Assembly: GCA_045613305.1 (NCBI GenBank)
Contig: JAZLAU010000028.1
Coordinates: 124,001 to 188,000, forward strand
Source of the DNA: SFTJ01 sp045613305
GTDB taxonomy: Bacteria > Bacteroidota > Bacteroidia > Bacteroidales > Muribaculaceae
Direction: 5' to 3'
DNA: 64,000 bases
Positions 49,190 through 58,871 of the stretch are shown here, piece after piece; position 1 is the first letter of the stretch; each line of letters starts with the position of its first letter. The notes below the pieces were generated by a model. It was not told where the DNA came from, ran no database searches, and saw only the letters and a list, made by a program, of their open reading frames with translations. Both the position numbers and the translations under genes were made by a program.

Positions 49190-52120
49190 ATGAAAAGAGT
49201 TTTTGTATTAGTTTTAACCATAGTTACATCATTGAGTATGATTGCCACCCGCAGAATATCATTGAATTCTGCCGATGGCAATGCTCAATGGCAATTGGCC
49301 CGTCAGATTGACGTGTTGGGGTATAGCGGGTTGCGAATATCAACACCCGATTTTAAGTATTTTGAAGGGATTGATGCCGTAGTGCCGGGATGCACGTTTA
49401 CGTCGTATGTAGAGGCAGGAATTGAGGAAGACCCCAACTATGGCGACAACATATACCTTGTGGATGAAACATATTATAATCGACCATTTTGGTATAGGGC
49501 CAAGTTTAAGACTCCGCAATGTTCGGCAGGCGAACGCGTGTGGCTTCACTTTGACAACACCAATCGTTTTGCCGATTTTTATCTCAACGGCGAAAAGTTG
49601 TCGGGTACGGCGAGTTCGATAAAGGATGTGAGTGGTCACATGCTCCGCACAAAATATGATATTACCGAAAAATTAAAAAGCGATGGCGAAAATGTTGTTG
49701 CTGTGCTCATCTACGACCCCGACCAAAAAAAGACACGCACTGCAAGCGATTTGTATGGAGTGGCTTGCAGCCCGAGTTATCTTGCAGGCGCCGGATGGGA
49801 CTGGATGCCATATGTGCCAGGACGTTTGGCAGGAATCACAGGCTCGGTGTATTTGCAAATCACAGGCTCGGTGGTGATTGAAGACCCATGGGTGCGCAGC
49901 AAATTGCCTACAATGGATGAGGCATCGGTTGAGGTGTCGACCCGATTGCGCAATGCTTTGGCAACACCGAAAGTGGTAGAGGTGGAAGGCAAAATCATGC
50001 CCGGCAACATCACCTTTAAAAAGTCGGTGACCGTGCCGGCTAATGCCGTTGGCGAAGTGAAATTCAGCGAAAAAGAATATCAGCAACTTCTAATAAAAAA
50101 TCCGCAATTGTGGTGGCCAAACGGTTATGGCGAACCATCGATGTATAGTTGCAACATAAAGTGCACAAGCAACGGCTCATTGTTGGATGAAAAAACAGTT
50201 AATTTTGGTATAAGGAAGTATGAATACCGCAATGTGACCAATTCGTCGGGTTATCCGGTGCTGACACTTTATGTGAATGGAAAGAAAATTTACGTAAAGG
50301 GTGGCAATTGGGGTATGAGCGAATATTTGCTGCGCTGCCATGGCGAAGAGTATGAGAAGAAGATTCGTCTTCACAAGGACTTGAATTATAATATGATACG
50401 ATTGTGGACTGGTTGTGTTACCGATGACGAATTCTACGATTACTGCGACCGTTATGGCATAATGGTGTGGGACGACTTTTGGTTGTATTTTTCATATTCA
50501 GGAGTGGCACAGCCCGAGGCGTTTAAGGCTAATGCCCTCGACAAAGTACGCCGATTGCGCAACCATCCGTCGATAGCCGTGTGGTGTGGTGCAAATGAAA
50601 CAACGCCAGCCACCGAACTGAACGATTATTTGCGACAATTGATAGCCACCGAAGATGGGGGCGACCGATTGTATAAGCCATGCTCAAATAACGACGGCTT
50701 GTCGGGAAGCGGATGGTGGACAAATCAGACACCAGACCGATACTTTGACTCGGCATCGAATGCAATGGCTTTTGATGGAACAAATTATCCTAACTATTTC
50801 ACGTCGACAGCGGGTTACGGAATGCGCACAGAGATAGGTATGGCCACATTCCCAACTTATGAAAGTGTGTGTGAATTTATTCCGGCCGCCGAGCGTTGGC
50901 CGTTGCCAAGTGATGATGTGCTGAAGAATCAGGATTTCACCGTGTGGAATCATCACTTTTTCGGTAAAGAGGCCACAAATGCCGGTCCGGTAGATTATAA
51001 AAATACTATCAACAACCAATATGGCACATCGGCGAGTCTTTCGGAGTTTTGCGAAAAGGCTCAATTGCTCAACATAGAGTCGTCGAAAGGAATGTATGAA
51101 GCATGGAACGATAAACTGTGGAACGATGCGTCAGGATTGTTGCTTTGGATGAGTAATCCGGCTTATCCGTCGTTTGTGTGGCAAACCTACGACTATTATT
51201 ATGAAACCACAGGCACTTATTGGGGCGCCAAGAAGGCTTGTGAGCATAATCACATACAGTGGAATTCGTTGACCAACAGCGTGAAAGTGATAAACACTGG
51301 CGGCAGCGATTTGCAAGGAGTGGCGGCTGAGGTTGAAGTGTTTAACATCAACGGTAAGAAGTTGACTCAATTTTCGCGTAAGGAATATGTTAACGTTCCA
51401 TCGGCTCAGGCTGTTGAGGCTTTTGTGCTTGATTTTAACAAGTCGAGCGCCGATTTAACCCCAATAAGATTCATAAGATTGACATTGACTGCCAGCAACG
51501 GCGATGTGCTGTCGGAAAACTTCTATTGGACAAACGGCAGCCAAAAATATAATTATCACACATTGCAAAACATACCCGATGCAAATGTGCAAGTAGAGGT
51601 GAGCGATAATTCGCGATTGGGCGAGGGCATAGTGGAATTGACATTGACCAACAATAGTGAAAATGTGGCGTTTGCAAATAGACTACGATTGGTGAATAGA
51701 GTGACAGGTGAACGCATATTGCCGCTAATAATGAGCGACAACTATATAACCCTAATGCCGGGTGAGAAGAAAACTGTGCTTGTGGAATCGGTCGACAACC
51801 AATTTAAAGATGGTTTTGATGTGCTGATAAAGCAATATCACTGTGTGGAAAGAGTAGCGGCCAGCGAAAAGACAACAGGCATAGGCGAAGTGGATGATGA
51901 CAAGCAAAGTGTGAGCGTTGTAGCCGAAAACGGTAAAATTGTGGTTAGAGGTCATGCCCCACGCGGTGCGACGGTAAGTGTGCTGAATGTGCAAGGCCAT
52001 TTAGTGGCACGCGCTGTGATGTCGGGCCAAACTGCCATTGAAGTGCCATCGGGCGCCATATACGTTGTGCGTGTTGAAGGTGAGGAAATTAGCGAAACAC
52101 ATAAAGTGATAGTTAAATAA
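49190..52120 (+). CDS. GH2 family beta-glycosidase (beta-mannosidase / exo-beta-glucosaminidase clade) with Por-like tail
   Basis: The 976-residue protein has a signal peptide ('MKRVFVLVLTIVTSLSMIA'). A jelly-roll sugar-binding domain ('RVWLHFDNTNRFADFYLNGE') is followed by an Ig-like domain and the TIM barrel: 'GGNWGMSEYLLRC', 'MIRLWTGCVTDDEFYDYCDR', 'HPSIAVWCGANETTPA' (acid/base Glu470) and 'GMRTEIGMATFPTYESV' (likely nucleophile Glu548). Two more Ig-like domains follow, and the last ~65 residues ('GATVSVLNVQGHLVARAVMS') form a Por-type tail. The barrel sequences fit the clade with beta-mannosidase and exo-beta-D-glucosaminidase rather than LacZ. With GH92 and GH38 neighbours, removal of the core beta-mannose of N-glycans is a reasonable guess. 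It is closely related to the next gene. Confidence 0.88.
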   Translation: MKRVFVLVLTIVTSLSMIATRRISLNSADGNAQWQLARQIDVLGYSGLRISTPDFKYFEGIDAVVPGCTFTSYVEAGIEEDPNYGDNIYLVDETYYNRPFWYRAKFKTPQCSAGERVWLHFDNTNRFADFYLNGEKLSGTASSIKDVSGHMLRTKYDITEKLKSDGENVVAVLIYDPDQKKTRTASDLYGVACSPSYLAGAGWDWMPYVPGRLAGITGSVYLQITGSVVIEDPWVRSKLPTMDEASVEVSTRLRNALATPKVVEVEGKIMPGNITFKKSVTVPANAVGEVKFSEKEYQQLLIKNPQLWWPNGYGEPSMYSCNIKCTSNGSLLDEKTVNFGIRKYEYRNVTNSSGYPVLTLYVNGKKIYVKGGNWGMSEYLLRCHGEEYEKKIRLHKDLNYNMIRLWTGCVTDDEFYDYCDRYGIMVWDDFWLYFSYSGVAQPEAFKANALDKVRRLRNHPSIAVWCGANETTPATELNDYLRQLIATEDGGDRLYKPCSNNDGLSGSGWWTNQTPDRYFDSASNAMAFDGTNYPNYFTSTAGYGMRTEIGMATFPTYESVCEFIPAAERWPLPSDDVLKNQDFTVWNHHFFGKEATNAGPVDYKNTINNQYGTSASLSEFCEKAQLLNIESSKGMYEAWNDKLWNDASGLLLWMSNPAYPSFVWQTYDYYYETTGTYWGAKKACEHNHIQWNSLTNSVKVINTGGSDLQGVAAEVEVFNINGKKLTQFSRKEYVNVPSAQAVEAFVLDFNKSSADLTPIRFIRLTLTASNGDVLSENFYWTNGSQKYNYHTLQNIPDANVQVEVSDNSRLGEGIVELTLTNNSENVAFANRLRLVNRVTGERILPLIMSDNYITLMPGEKKTVLVESVDNQFKDGFDVLIKQYHCVERVAASEKTTGIGEVDDDKQSVSVVAENGKIVVRGHAPRGATVSVLNVQGHLVARAVMSGQTAIEVPSGAIYVVRVEGEEISETHKVIVK

Positions 52121-52138
52121 TAAATGCCATAAAAATCT

Positions 52139-55100
52139 ATGAAAAAATTATTTGTAGCATTGTTGCTGTTGGCCATTATGCCAACGGTGGCTAATGGTGT
52201 GGAGCGGATATCGCTAAACACTATAGATGACGCGGCAAAATGGGAGATTTGCCCACAAGAAGACTTGCCTGGGGTGTCGGGCAAAGAAGTGTCGCAACCA
52301 AAATTTGAAATGCCTGCGACAAAAGTTCCGGGCGTGGTTCCGGGCGTGGTGTTTACGGCATATGTAAATGCCGGCAAAGAGAAGGACCCCAACTACGCCG
52401 ACAACATCTACAAGGTGGATGAAACTTTTTATAGCCGTCCATTCTGGTACAGATGTGAATTTGCCACACCGAAAAGTTATAAGAAAGGACAAAGAGTGTG
52501 GTTGCGATTTGATAACACCAATCGCTTTGCCGATTTCTATTTTAACGGCCAAAAATTATCGGGAACCGAAACGTCGACCAAAGACGTTAGCGGTCATATG
52601 ATACGCACAAAGTATGATGTAACCCACTTGCTCAGCCCAGATGGCAACAATGCTGTGGCAGTGTTGATTTATGACCCCGACCAAAAGAAGACTCGCAATG
52701 GCAAGGGCCCTTATGGCGTAGCGTGCAGCCCGAGTTATTTGGCGGGAGCCGGATGGGACTGGATGCCGTATGTGCCTGGCCGATTGGCCGGAATCACAGG
52801 CTATGCCTATTTGGAAGTTGCGGGCGACGTGGTGATGAACGACCCTTGGGTGCGTAGCGAATTGCCAACACTCGACCGTGCTGAGATTGAGATAAGAAGC
52901 CAATTGAAAAACGTGTCGCCTAAAAAACGCAAGGTGACACTTCAGGCTACTATTATGCCGGGCAACATAAAGGTTAAAAAGAAGGTGGAGATTATGCCTA
53001 ATTCCACATGTGAGGCATTGGTGAGCAGCGAAGATTTCAAGCAACTGATTATTAATAACCCAAAACTATGGTGGCCTAACGGCTATGGCGACCCAAATTT
53101 GTATGAGTGCAAACTTCAGGTGAAAGACGGTCGCAAAATTCTTGATGAGAAAACCGTGACTTTTGGCATTAAGAAGTATGAATATAAGATGGTTGATAAC
53201 AAGGTGGGATATCCTGTTATGACCTTCTTCATCAATGGCCAAAAACTATACTTGAAGGGTGGCAATTGGGGCATGAGCGAATATCTTCTGCGTTGCCAAG
53301 GTGAGGAGTATGAAAAGAAGATAAAGTTGCATAAGGATTTGAACTACAATGTTATACGTTTGTGGACCGGATGCGTTACCGATGACGAGTTTTATGACTA
53401 TTGCGACCGTTACGGCATAATGGTATGGAACGATTTTTGGCTATATGTAGCCTATAACGACGTGGCACAGCCAGAAGCGTTTAAGGCCAATGCACTCGAT
53501 AAGGTGCGCCGATTGCGTAACCATCCATCGATAGCCCTATGGTGTGGAGCAAATGAAACCCACCCGAAAAAAGACCTCGATGACTATTTGCGCGCCATGG
53601 TTGCAGAAGAAGATGCCGGCGACCGCATGTATAAGTCATGTTCAAACCAGGACGGCCTGTCGGGCAGCGGATGGTGGGGCAATCAGCCACCACGCCATCA
53701 CTTTGAGACATCGGGCAGCAACTTGGCATTTAACGACCCTCCATATCCATACGGCATTGATTATGGCTATGGCATGCGCTCGGAGATAGGTATGGCCACA
53801 TTCCCAACCTATGAGAGTGTGAAACTATTTATTCCAGAAGATAAGTTGTGGCCGTTGCCAACCGATGACCAACTTAAGAACGATAACGACAATGTGTGGA
53901 ATAAGCACTTCTTTGGCCGTGAGGCGTCGAATGCTAATCCTATAAATTATCGCAAGTCGGTAGATGGCCGTTATGGAGCGTCGAAGAGTCTTGAAGAATT
54001 TTGTGAAAAGGCTCAGTTGATTAACATTGAAGACATGAAGGGAATGTATGAGGCATGGAACGACAAGATGTGGAACGATGCCTCAGGCTTGATAATTTGG
54101 ATGAGTCAATCGGCCTATCCGTCGTTTGTATGGCAAACCTATGACTATTATTACGATGCAACAGGAGCCTATTGGGGAGCCAAGAAGGCATGTGAGCATC
54201 AACACATACAATGGAATTCATCGAACAATAGTGTGAAGGTTATCAACACCGGCGTGGCTCCAATGCAGGGTGTTAAGGCCACTGCTACAATCTATGACAT
54301 AGAAGGCAATGAAATGTCGCAATATGGCAAGACTGCTACTCTCGACGTTAAGGCCAACGACATAGCCGAAGCAATGGTGCTAAACTTTAACCCCTACAAC
54401 TTGGCACACGGCAAGGATGTTGCAGCCTCTACAGAACTTGGCCACAACAAAACACGCCATTTGAACGACGGAGCGCAAGGCAGCCGTTGGGAAAGTGCCC
54501 ACACCGACAGCGAATGGGTGTCGGTAGACCTTGGCAAGGTGGAGGAGATAGGCGATTTGGTTATAAGATGGGAAGCCGCTTATGCTAAAGAATATGCCAT
54601 CGAGGTGTCGGCCGACGGTAAACAATGGAGCACAGTGTATGAGCAGAAATCGGGCGAGGGCAATACCGAAACCATCAATCTCAACGGTGTGAAGGCTCGC
54701 TATGTGAAACTTGATTGCCAAAAACGTGCAACGATGTTTGGCTTCTCGGTTTTTGAAATCGAGGTGTATCCGTCATGGCTTAAGCAAGACGAAAAATCGG
54801 CAATGCAATTCATTAAGTTAGAATTGTGTGATGCTAAGGGTAACTTGATATCAGAAAACTTCTATTGGCGAAATTCACGCAAAGAACTTGATTATACCGA
54901 ATTGAATCAGTTGCCAGAGGCTCAAGTAAAATGCCGATTGATGTCGCAGTCGACAGGCGGAACAGTGCAGTTGTCGTTGACCAATGAATCGAACACCGTG
55001 GCATTTGCAAACCGCCTTCGTTTGGTGGACAGTGACACCCAAGACCGCATTTTGCCTGTGATAATGAGCGATAACTACATTACACTCATGCCAGGCGAAT

Positions 55101-55213
55101 CGCGCACAGTGCAGATGCAATTGCCAAGCGGAATCACAAGCCATAGTGTGAATGTGATGTTGAAGCAATATGGCAAAAAAGAAGTGTCGGTTACGACTAT
55201 AAAGTGTTTGTAA
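52139..55213 (+). CDS. GH2 family beta-glycosidase with inserted F5/8-type C (CBM32-like) domain
   Basis: The 1024-residue paralogue of the preceding gene starts 18 bases after it. It has a signal peptide ('MKKLFVALLLLAIMPTVANG') and the same GH2 order, with many identical blocks ('KGGNWGMSEYLLRC', 'VRRLRNHPSIALWCGANETH'). Acid/base is Glu473 and the nucleophile candidate is Glu549 in 'GMRSEIGMATFP'. Residues ~757-877 are absent from the neighbour and form a discoidin/F5-8C module: 'NLAHGKDVAASTELGHNKTR', 'RWESAHTDSEWVSVDLGKVE' and 'KARYVKLDCQKRA...FEIEVY'. The insertion lies inside the C-terminal Ig-like domain, after 'EAMVLNFN' and before 'FIKLELCDAKGNLISENFYW', whose counterparts are contiguous in the neighbour. 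The Por-like tail of the neighbour is missing here. It probably binds and cleaves a related glycan with higher affinity. Confidence 0.88.
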   Translation: MKKLFVALLLLAIMPTVANGVERISLNTIDDAAKWEICPQEDLPGVSGKEVSQPKFEMPATKVPGVVPGVVFTAYVNAGKEKDPNYADNIYKVDETFYSRPFWYRCEFATPKSYKKGQRVWLRFDNTNRFADFYFNGQKLSGTETSTKDVSGHMIRTKYDVTHLLSPDGNNAVAVLIYDPDQKKTRNGKGPYGVACSPSYLAGAGWDWMPYVPGRLAGITGYAYLEVAGDVVMNDPWVRSELPTLDRAEIEIRSQLKNVSPKKRKVTLQATIMPGNIKVKKKVEIMPNSTCEALVSSEDFKQLIINNPKLWWPNGYGDPNLYECKLQVKDGRKILDEKTVTFGIKKYEYKMVDNKVGYPVMTFFINGQKLYLKGGNWGMSEYLLRCQGEEYEKKIKLHKDLNYNVIRLWTGCVTDDEFYDYCDRYGIMVWNDFWLYVAYNDVAQPEAFKANALDKVRRLRNHPSIALWCGANETHPKKDLDDYLRAMVAEEDAGDRMYKSCSNQDGLSGSGWWGNQPPRHHFETSGSNLAFNDPPYPYGIDYGYGMRSEIGMATFPTYESVKLFIPEDKLWPLPTDDQLKNDNDNVWNKHFFGREASNANPINYRKSVDGRYGASKSLEEFCEKAQLINIEDMKGMYEAWNDKMWNDASGLIIWMSQSAYPSFVWQTYDYYYDATGAYWGAKKACEHQHIQWNSSNNSVKVINTGVAPMQGVKATATIYDIEGNEMSQYGKTATLDVKANDIAEAMVLNFNPYNLAHGKDVAASTELGHNKTRHLNDGAQGSRWESAHTDSEWVSVDLGKVEEIGDLVIRWEAAYAKEYAIEVSADGKQWSTVYEQKSGEGNTETINLNGVKARYVKLDCQKRATMFGFSVFEIEVYPSWLKQDEKSAMQFIKLELCDAKGNLISENFYWRNSRKELDYTELNQLPEAQVKCRLMSQSTGGTVQLSLTNESNTVAFANRLRLVDSDTQDRILPVIMSDNYITLMPGESRTVQMQLPSGITSHSVNVMLKQYGKKEVSVTTIKCL

Positions 55214-55232
55214 TAAGATGTTTATGATATGA

Positions 55233-55278
55233 GGGTTTGGCAGAGCGAGAAACCCGGAAATGAGTTGCTGCCAAACCC
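55233..55278 (+). promoter_or_regulatory. Inverted repeat in the gap before the first SusD gene
   Basis: GGGTTTGGCAG (55233-55243) and CTGCCAAACCC (55268-55278) are perfect 11-base arms with a 24-base loop. No T tract follows, so it is more likely an mRNA 3'-end stabiliser or processing site of the GH2 transcript, or a protein-binding dyad, than a standard terminator. Further down, TTTG (55329-55332) lies 20 bases before TAATCGTT (55353-55360), a weak promoter candidate for the SusD gene. Confidence 0.45.
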
Positions 55279-55463
55279 GTATAACCAGCGCGAGCGCAAA
55301 TATTAATAAACATCAAAAAAAGTGAATGTTTGGTTAGTGGAAACGCTTGACATAATCGTTCACGATTTATATATGGGGGTACTATGTGCTCACGTGTATA
55401 AAATACCATAAAAGAGAAAGAGAAAACAAAATAATAATAACCATTAAAAACTAAATCTTATTC

Positions 55464-57287
55464 ATGAAAAGAATTGCTTTTTTTATGATTGTCATGGTTA
55501 GCCTATTTGCGGCGTCGTCATGTACGGATGGCGACTTCTTAGGAGAAACGCAAATTACAGACCTTGATAAAGAGAGGGTGTTTTCAGACAGTACGTATAC
55601 TGCTGGATTTTTGACACAAATCTATGTTGATTTGGGTTTTGATACACACCCAACACGTTTCGGACAAGGCGGTCTTCAGACAGCATGCGACGAAGCAGAA
55701 TTTAGAGTATCATCGTCGATATCGACCGATGTAATGTTTGCAACAGGTACAGTAAACCCAACAACAGTGTCGAATGACGTATGGGCTATTTGTTACCGAA
55801 ACATTCGCCGATGCAATGTGTTTTTGGCAAATGTTGACAGCAGTCCGATGTTAGAGTCGGCAAAAACTGTCTATAAGGCAGAAGCTCGTTTCTTGAGAGC
55901 ATGGTATTACTTTATCTTGCTTCGTCATTATGGCGGTGTCCCAATGTTGGGCGATAACATCTACACCGACAAGGACGAAATTCCAATGAAGCGTGCCACT
56001 TATGCCGATATGGTAGATTATATCAATAAAGAATGCGAATTGGCAGCAAAGGACCTTCCAACACGCCGCGGCGGCCGTCAGTTTGGTCGTGCAAGTGCAA
56101 GTATTTGCTACGCTTTGCAATCTCGCTTGCATTTGTATGCAGCAAGTAAGTTGTATAACGGTGTAAGTTCAGAAATCACTTCTGACCCAGAAATGGTGTC
56201 GCTTTTGGGATATGCACAAGCCGATGGCGAACGCTGGAAACAAGCAGCCGATGCAGCCAGCCGAGTAATTTCGTTGGGCATTTATAGCATGTATGCATAT
56301 CATCAAAACGACCAAGGCACAAGCGAGCCAGGTTGGGGATTTTATGCACAGTTCCAATATCACGACTTCTTGCAACTTAACTCATTTGGCGGCAAGGATT
56401 TCGCAAATGGTGCTAACAATGGCAACATTTTGACATTTAAGCATGCGAGTGGTCAAGAAAAGGAACGCATGTTCTACTCACCAACATGTGGCGGTAGTGG
56501 CGATGGAGGTTACATCTATCACGACTTGGTAGAATTGTTCCCAATGAAGGACGGTCGCCCAGTGGGTGAAAGTAAGTATGAATATGATGCCCTAAATCCA
56601 AATGTAAATCGTGACCCACGTTTCCACAATTCGGTAATTTATGACGGCTCGAAGTGTTTGAACGCAGGTAACGATGGTTATATAGTTCAAACCGCTAAGG
56701 GTTATGGCGCAACCATCGACGCTATTCACGAAGGAACCCCAACAGGTTACTACATCAGAAAGATGACACACCGTGCCTTGGCAGGTAACTGGTTTGTGGG
56801 CACAAGCCAAAACTATCTGTTGATTAGATATGCAGAAATCTTGCTAAACTATGCAGAAGCGGTGAATGAATATTATGGCCCAGACCACACCGACGAATTG
56901 GGCGTGGTAGGAACAATGTCGCCATATGAAGCGTTGAAGCAAATCCGCGAAGCAGCAGGTATTGAAGCAGGCGAAGATGGCATGTATGGATTGAAGGCAG
57001 GCATGTCGCAAGAAGAGATGCGTGAAGCAATCCGCTTGGAACGCCGCATTGAGTTGGCATTTGAAGGCCACCGCTTCTTTGATGTGCGTCGTTGGATGAT
57101 AGCATCGGAAACCGACAATGCGCAAATGCATGGTTTTGAAATCACTAAGAAGGCAAGTGGCGCACGTTCGGGCCGCGTGGTGAATGTTCGTAAGCACATT
57201 TTCCGCCCAGCAATGTACTATTGGCCATTGCCATATAATGAAACTATTAAGTCGGAAGACTTAGTTCAAAATCCAAACTACGATTAA
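55464..57287 (+). CDS. SusD/RagB-family glycan-binding outer membrane lipoprotein (first)
   Basis: The 607-residue protein has a lipoprotein signal ('IVMVSLFAASSCTDGDF', lipid on Cys). SusD blocks are clear: 'VWAICYRNIRRCNVFLANVD', 'AEARFLRAWYYFILLRHYGG' with the TPR helix and 'VPMLGDNIY', 'ICYALQSRLHLYAASKLYN', 'LLIRYAEILLNYAEAVNEYY' and the closing 'RLERRIELAFEGHRFFDVRR'. It lies on the cell surface and caps a SusC transporter to capture oligosaccharide. Unusually, no SusC gene precedes it; the upstream neighbour is a GH2 gene and the next SusC lies two genes downstream. Its 5' gap of 250 bases carries a hairpin, so a separate promoter is possible. Confidence 0.9.
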   Translation: MKRIAFFMIVMVSLFAASSCTDGDFLGETQITDLDKERVFSDSTYTAGFLTQIYVDLGFDTHPTRFGQGGLQTACDEAEFRVSSSISTDVMFATGTVNPTTVSNDVWAICYRNIRRCNVFLANVDSSPMLESAKTVYKAEARFLRAWYYFILLRHYGGVPMLGDNIYTDKDEIPMKRATYADMVDYINKECELAAKDLPTRRGGRQFGRASASICYALQSRLHLYAASKLYNGVSSEITSDPEMVSLLGYAQADGERWKQAADAASRVISLGIYSMYAYHQNDQGTSEPGWGFYAQFQYHDFLQLNSFGGKDFANGANNGNILTFKHASGQEKERMFYSPTCGGSGDGGYIYHDLVELFPMKDGRPVGESKYEYDALNPNVNRDPRFHNSVIYDGSKCLNAGNDGYIVQTAKGYGATIDAIHEGTPTGYYIRKMTHRALAGNWFVGTSQNYLLIRYAEILLNYAEAVNEYYGPDHTDELGVVGTMSPYEALKQIREAAGIEAGEDGMYGLKAGMSQEEMREAIRLERRIELAFEGHRFFDVRRWMIASETDNAQMHGFEITKKASGARSGRVVNVRKHIFRPAMYYWPLPYNETIKSEDLVQNPNYD

Positions 57288-57310
57288 TAACACTCAAACT
57301 ACCTAAAGTT

Positions 57311-57766
57311 ATGAAAGCAACAATAAAATATTTGTTACTATTGGTGGTTATGTTTGGCTCAGTGGCCTTAGTTGGCTGTGATTCTTATAGCGACAACCAA
57401 GAATTGCGCACCGATGAGACTCCAAAAGATTTGAGTGGGGTATGGCAGTTGAGTTCAGTAACACGCAACGGTATTGATATTAGTGATGCAATGGATTTCT
57501 CAAGTTTCCGTTTGCACCTAAATACAGACAAATCATATGAGTTAGAAAATTATTTGCCATTTGTGGTAAAGAAAAACGGCACATGGCAGGTAGACGACCC
57601 ACAATATCCATTTCACTTGATATTTCAAGAAACAGGCGCGTCAAGCCCAGTGAAAACTGAGATATCGTATCCGGTTGTTGATGGAAAGCGTCAGGTGTCG
57701 TTGACGCTAAGTCCTGGTCATTCGAGCAACAAATACAAGTATGTGTTTGTGAAAGTAACACAATAA
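57311..57766 (+). CDS. DUF5004-like small lipoprotein
   Basis: The 151-residue protein has a lipoprotein signal ('LLLLVVMFGSVALVGCDSYS'). The mature part is a small lipocalin-like beta barrel by pattern: 'DLSGVWQLSSVTRNGIDISD' at the start (the usual 'l.G.W.l..v..nG.' opening), 'FRLHLNTDKSYELEN' and 'KKNGTWQVDD'. Proteins of this type are often encoded between SusD and other surface proteins and are probably surface glycan-binding or accessory lipoproteins. It follows SusD by 23 bases and precedes the DUF4961-like gene by 18, so it is in the same operon. Confidence 0.7.
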   Translation: MKATIKYLLLLVVMFGSVALVGCDSYSDNQELRTDETPKDLSGVWQLSSVTRNGIDISDAMDFSSFRLHLNTDKSYELENYLPFVVKKNGTWQVDDPQYPFHLIFQETGASSPVKTEISYPVVDGKRQVSLTLSPGHSSNKYKYVFVKVTQ

Positions 57767-57784
57767 CACTTTAAATCGACTATT

Positions 57785-58837
57785 ATGAAAAGAATATATA
57801 AAATATTAATAGCATTAGTGTTGGTGTTTTCGGCAGTGTTTGTGAGCTGTATCTATTTGGATAGTGTAGATGTGAAGCAAGCGCAGCCCGATGGCACAAT
57901 GCAAGCAAAGTTAAATGCAGGCGAAATAGCCACATTTGTATGTAACGGCCACATAGAAGTGGCAGGCGACCAATCGCAATATGACGACCGCTTGATTTTT
58001 GCAATTTTGGTTCCAAAGTCATGGAAACTTTTGGAAAACAATCCAGAGGTGACTTATCGCACCACAGTTCTTGAAGCATGGGAAACAGTGTCGACAATGA
58101 CACCAATTCCTGACACTACACATCCAAAGAACATGCAGGGCTATACATGGCCAGAAGCATTGATGGAACGTTTCGGTGTGGGTACAAACGTGCTTAACGA
58201 CATGGAATGGGTGGCATTTAAGTCGACTAAGGGTTATCACCTTAACAACGGCGACAAGCCATATTTTGAAATCACAGTGAAGTGTAATGTAGGTATGCAA
58301 AACCTTCGCGCTCGTTTAGGTTTCTTCATTAACCGCGACGATGATGGTTTGTCGACCGACGACCGATACTATAAGGCAACGTTCAGCGAACCATTCACTG
58401 TGGAAAATGGCACAGGTACATATATTGACTTCTGCAGTTATCACTATAATGCAGTTGAGCCATTGGTATCGAATCAAGATGATTTCATCACATTCAACTT
58501 TGTTGGCAGCGCATATCCAAATGATTTGTCGGCAACAGGCGAAGTTTATTTCAACGCAGTTGCATTCACCGACCAAGGTAACACCTACAGCGTGATGCAA
58601 CAAGACGCAAAGACCTTGATGATGCGCGAAAACTCATATAGTTCAACCTTTAAGAAGACTATATGGCCAGCCGGATTCTTTGGCATCAACGAAGGCGAAG
58701 TGATAACACGAATCGAATATCAGTTTGTGAATGCCGACGGCACAATCGTTATCAACAAGACAGCTGACGATATAGCCGGAAATGAGCCTGTGATAGTAGA
58801 AAACATGATGTTTGCGTTCGAAACTTCGAATGAATAA
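57785..58837 (+). CDS. DUF4961-like surface lipoprotein
   Basis: The 350-residue protein has a lipoprotein signal ('LIALVLVFSAVFVSCIYLDS'). The mature part is beta-rich: 'AGEIATFVCNGHIEVAGDQS', 'DRLIFAILVPKSWKLLENNP' and 'YFEITVKCNVGMQNLRARLG' , consistent with the DUF4961 family that accompanies SusC/D pairs. It likely binds glycan on the cell surface. The 'V.VP..WK' block has a counterpart in the lipoprotein at 42998. It lies between a DUF5004-like gene and SusC, all closely spaced. Confidence 0.7.
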   Translation: MKRIYKILIALVLVFSAVFVSCIYLDSVDVKQAQPDGTMQAKLNAGEIATFVCNGHIEVAGDQSQYDDRLIFAILVPKSWKLLENNPEVTYRTTVLEAWETVSTMTPIPDTTHPKNMQGYTWPEALMERFGVGTNVLNDMEWVAFKSTKGYHLNNGDKPYFEITVKCNVGMQNLRARLGFFINRDDDGLSTDDRYYKATFSEPFTVENGTGTYIDFCSYHYNAVEPLVSNQDDFITFNFVGSAYPNDLSATGEVYFNAVAFTDQGNTYSVMQQDAKTLMMRENSYSSTFKKTIWPAGFFGINEGEVITRIEYQFVNADGTIVINKTADDIAGNEPVIVENMMFAFETSNE

Positions 58838-58871
58838 TCGGGAAATCTAATAATGAAAAAATTGAGATTCT

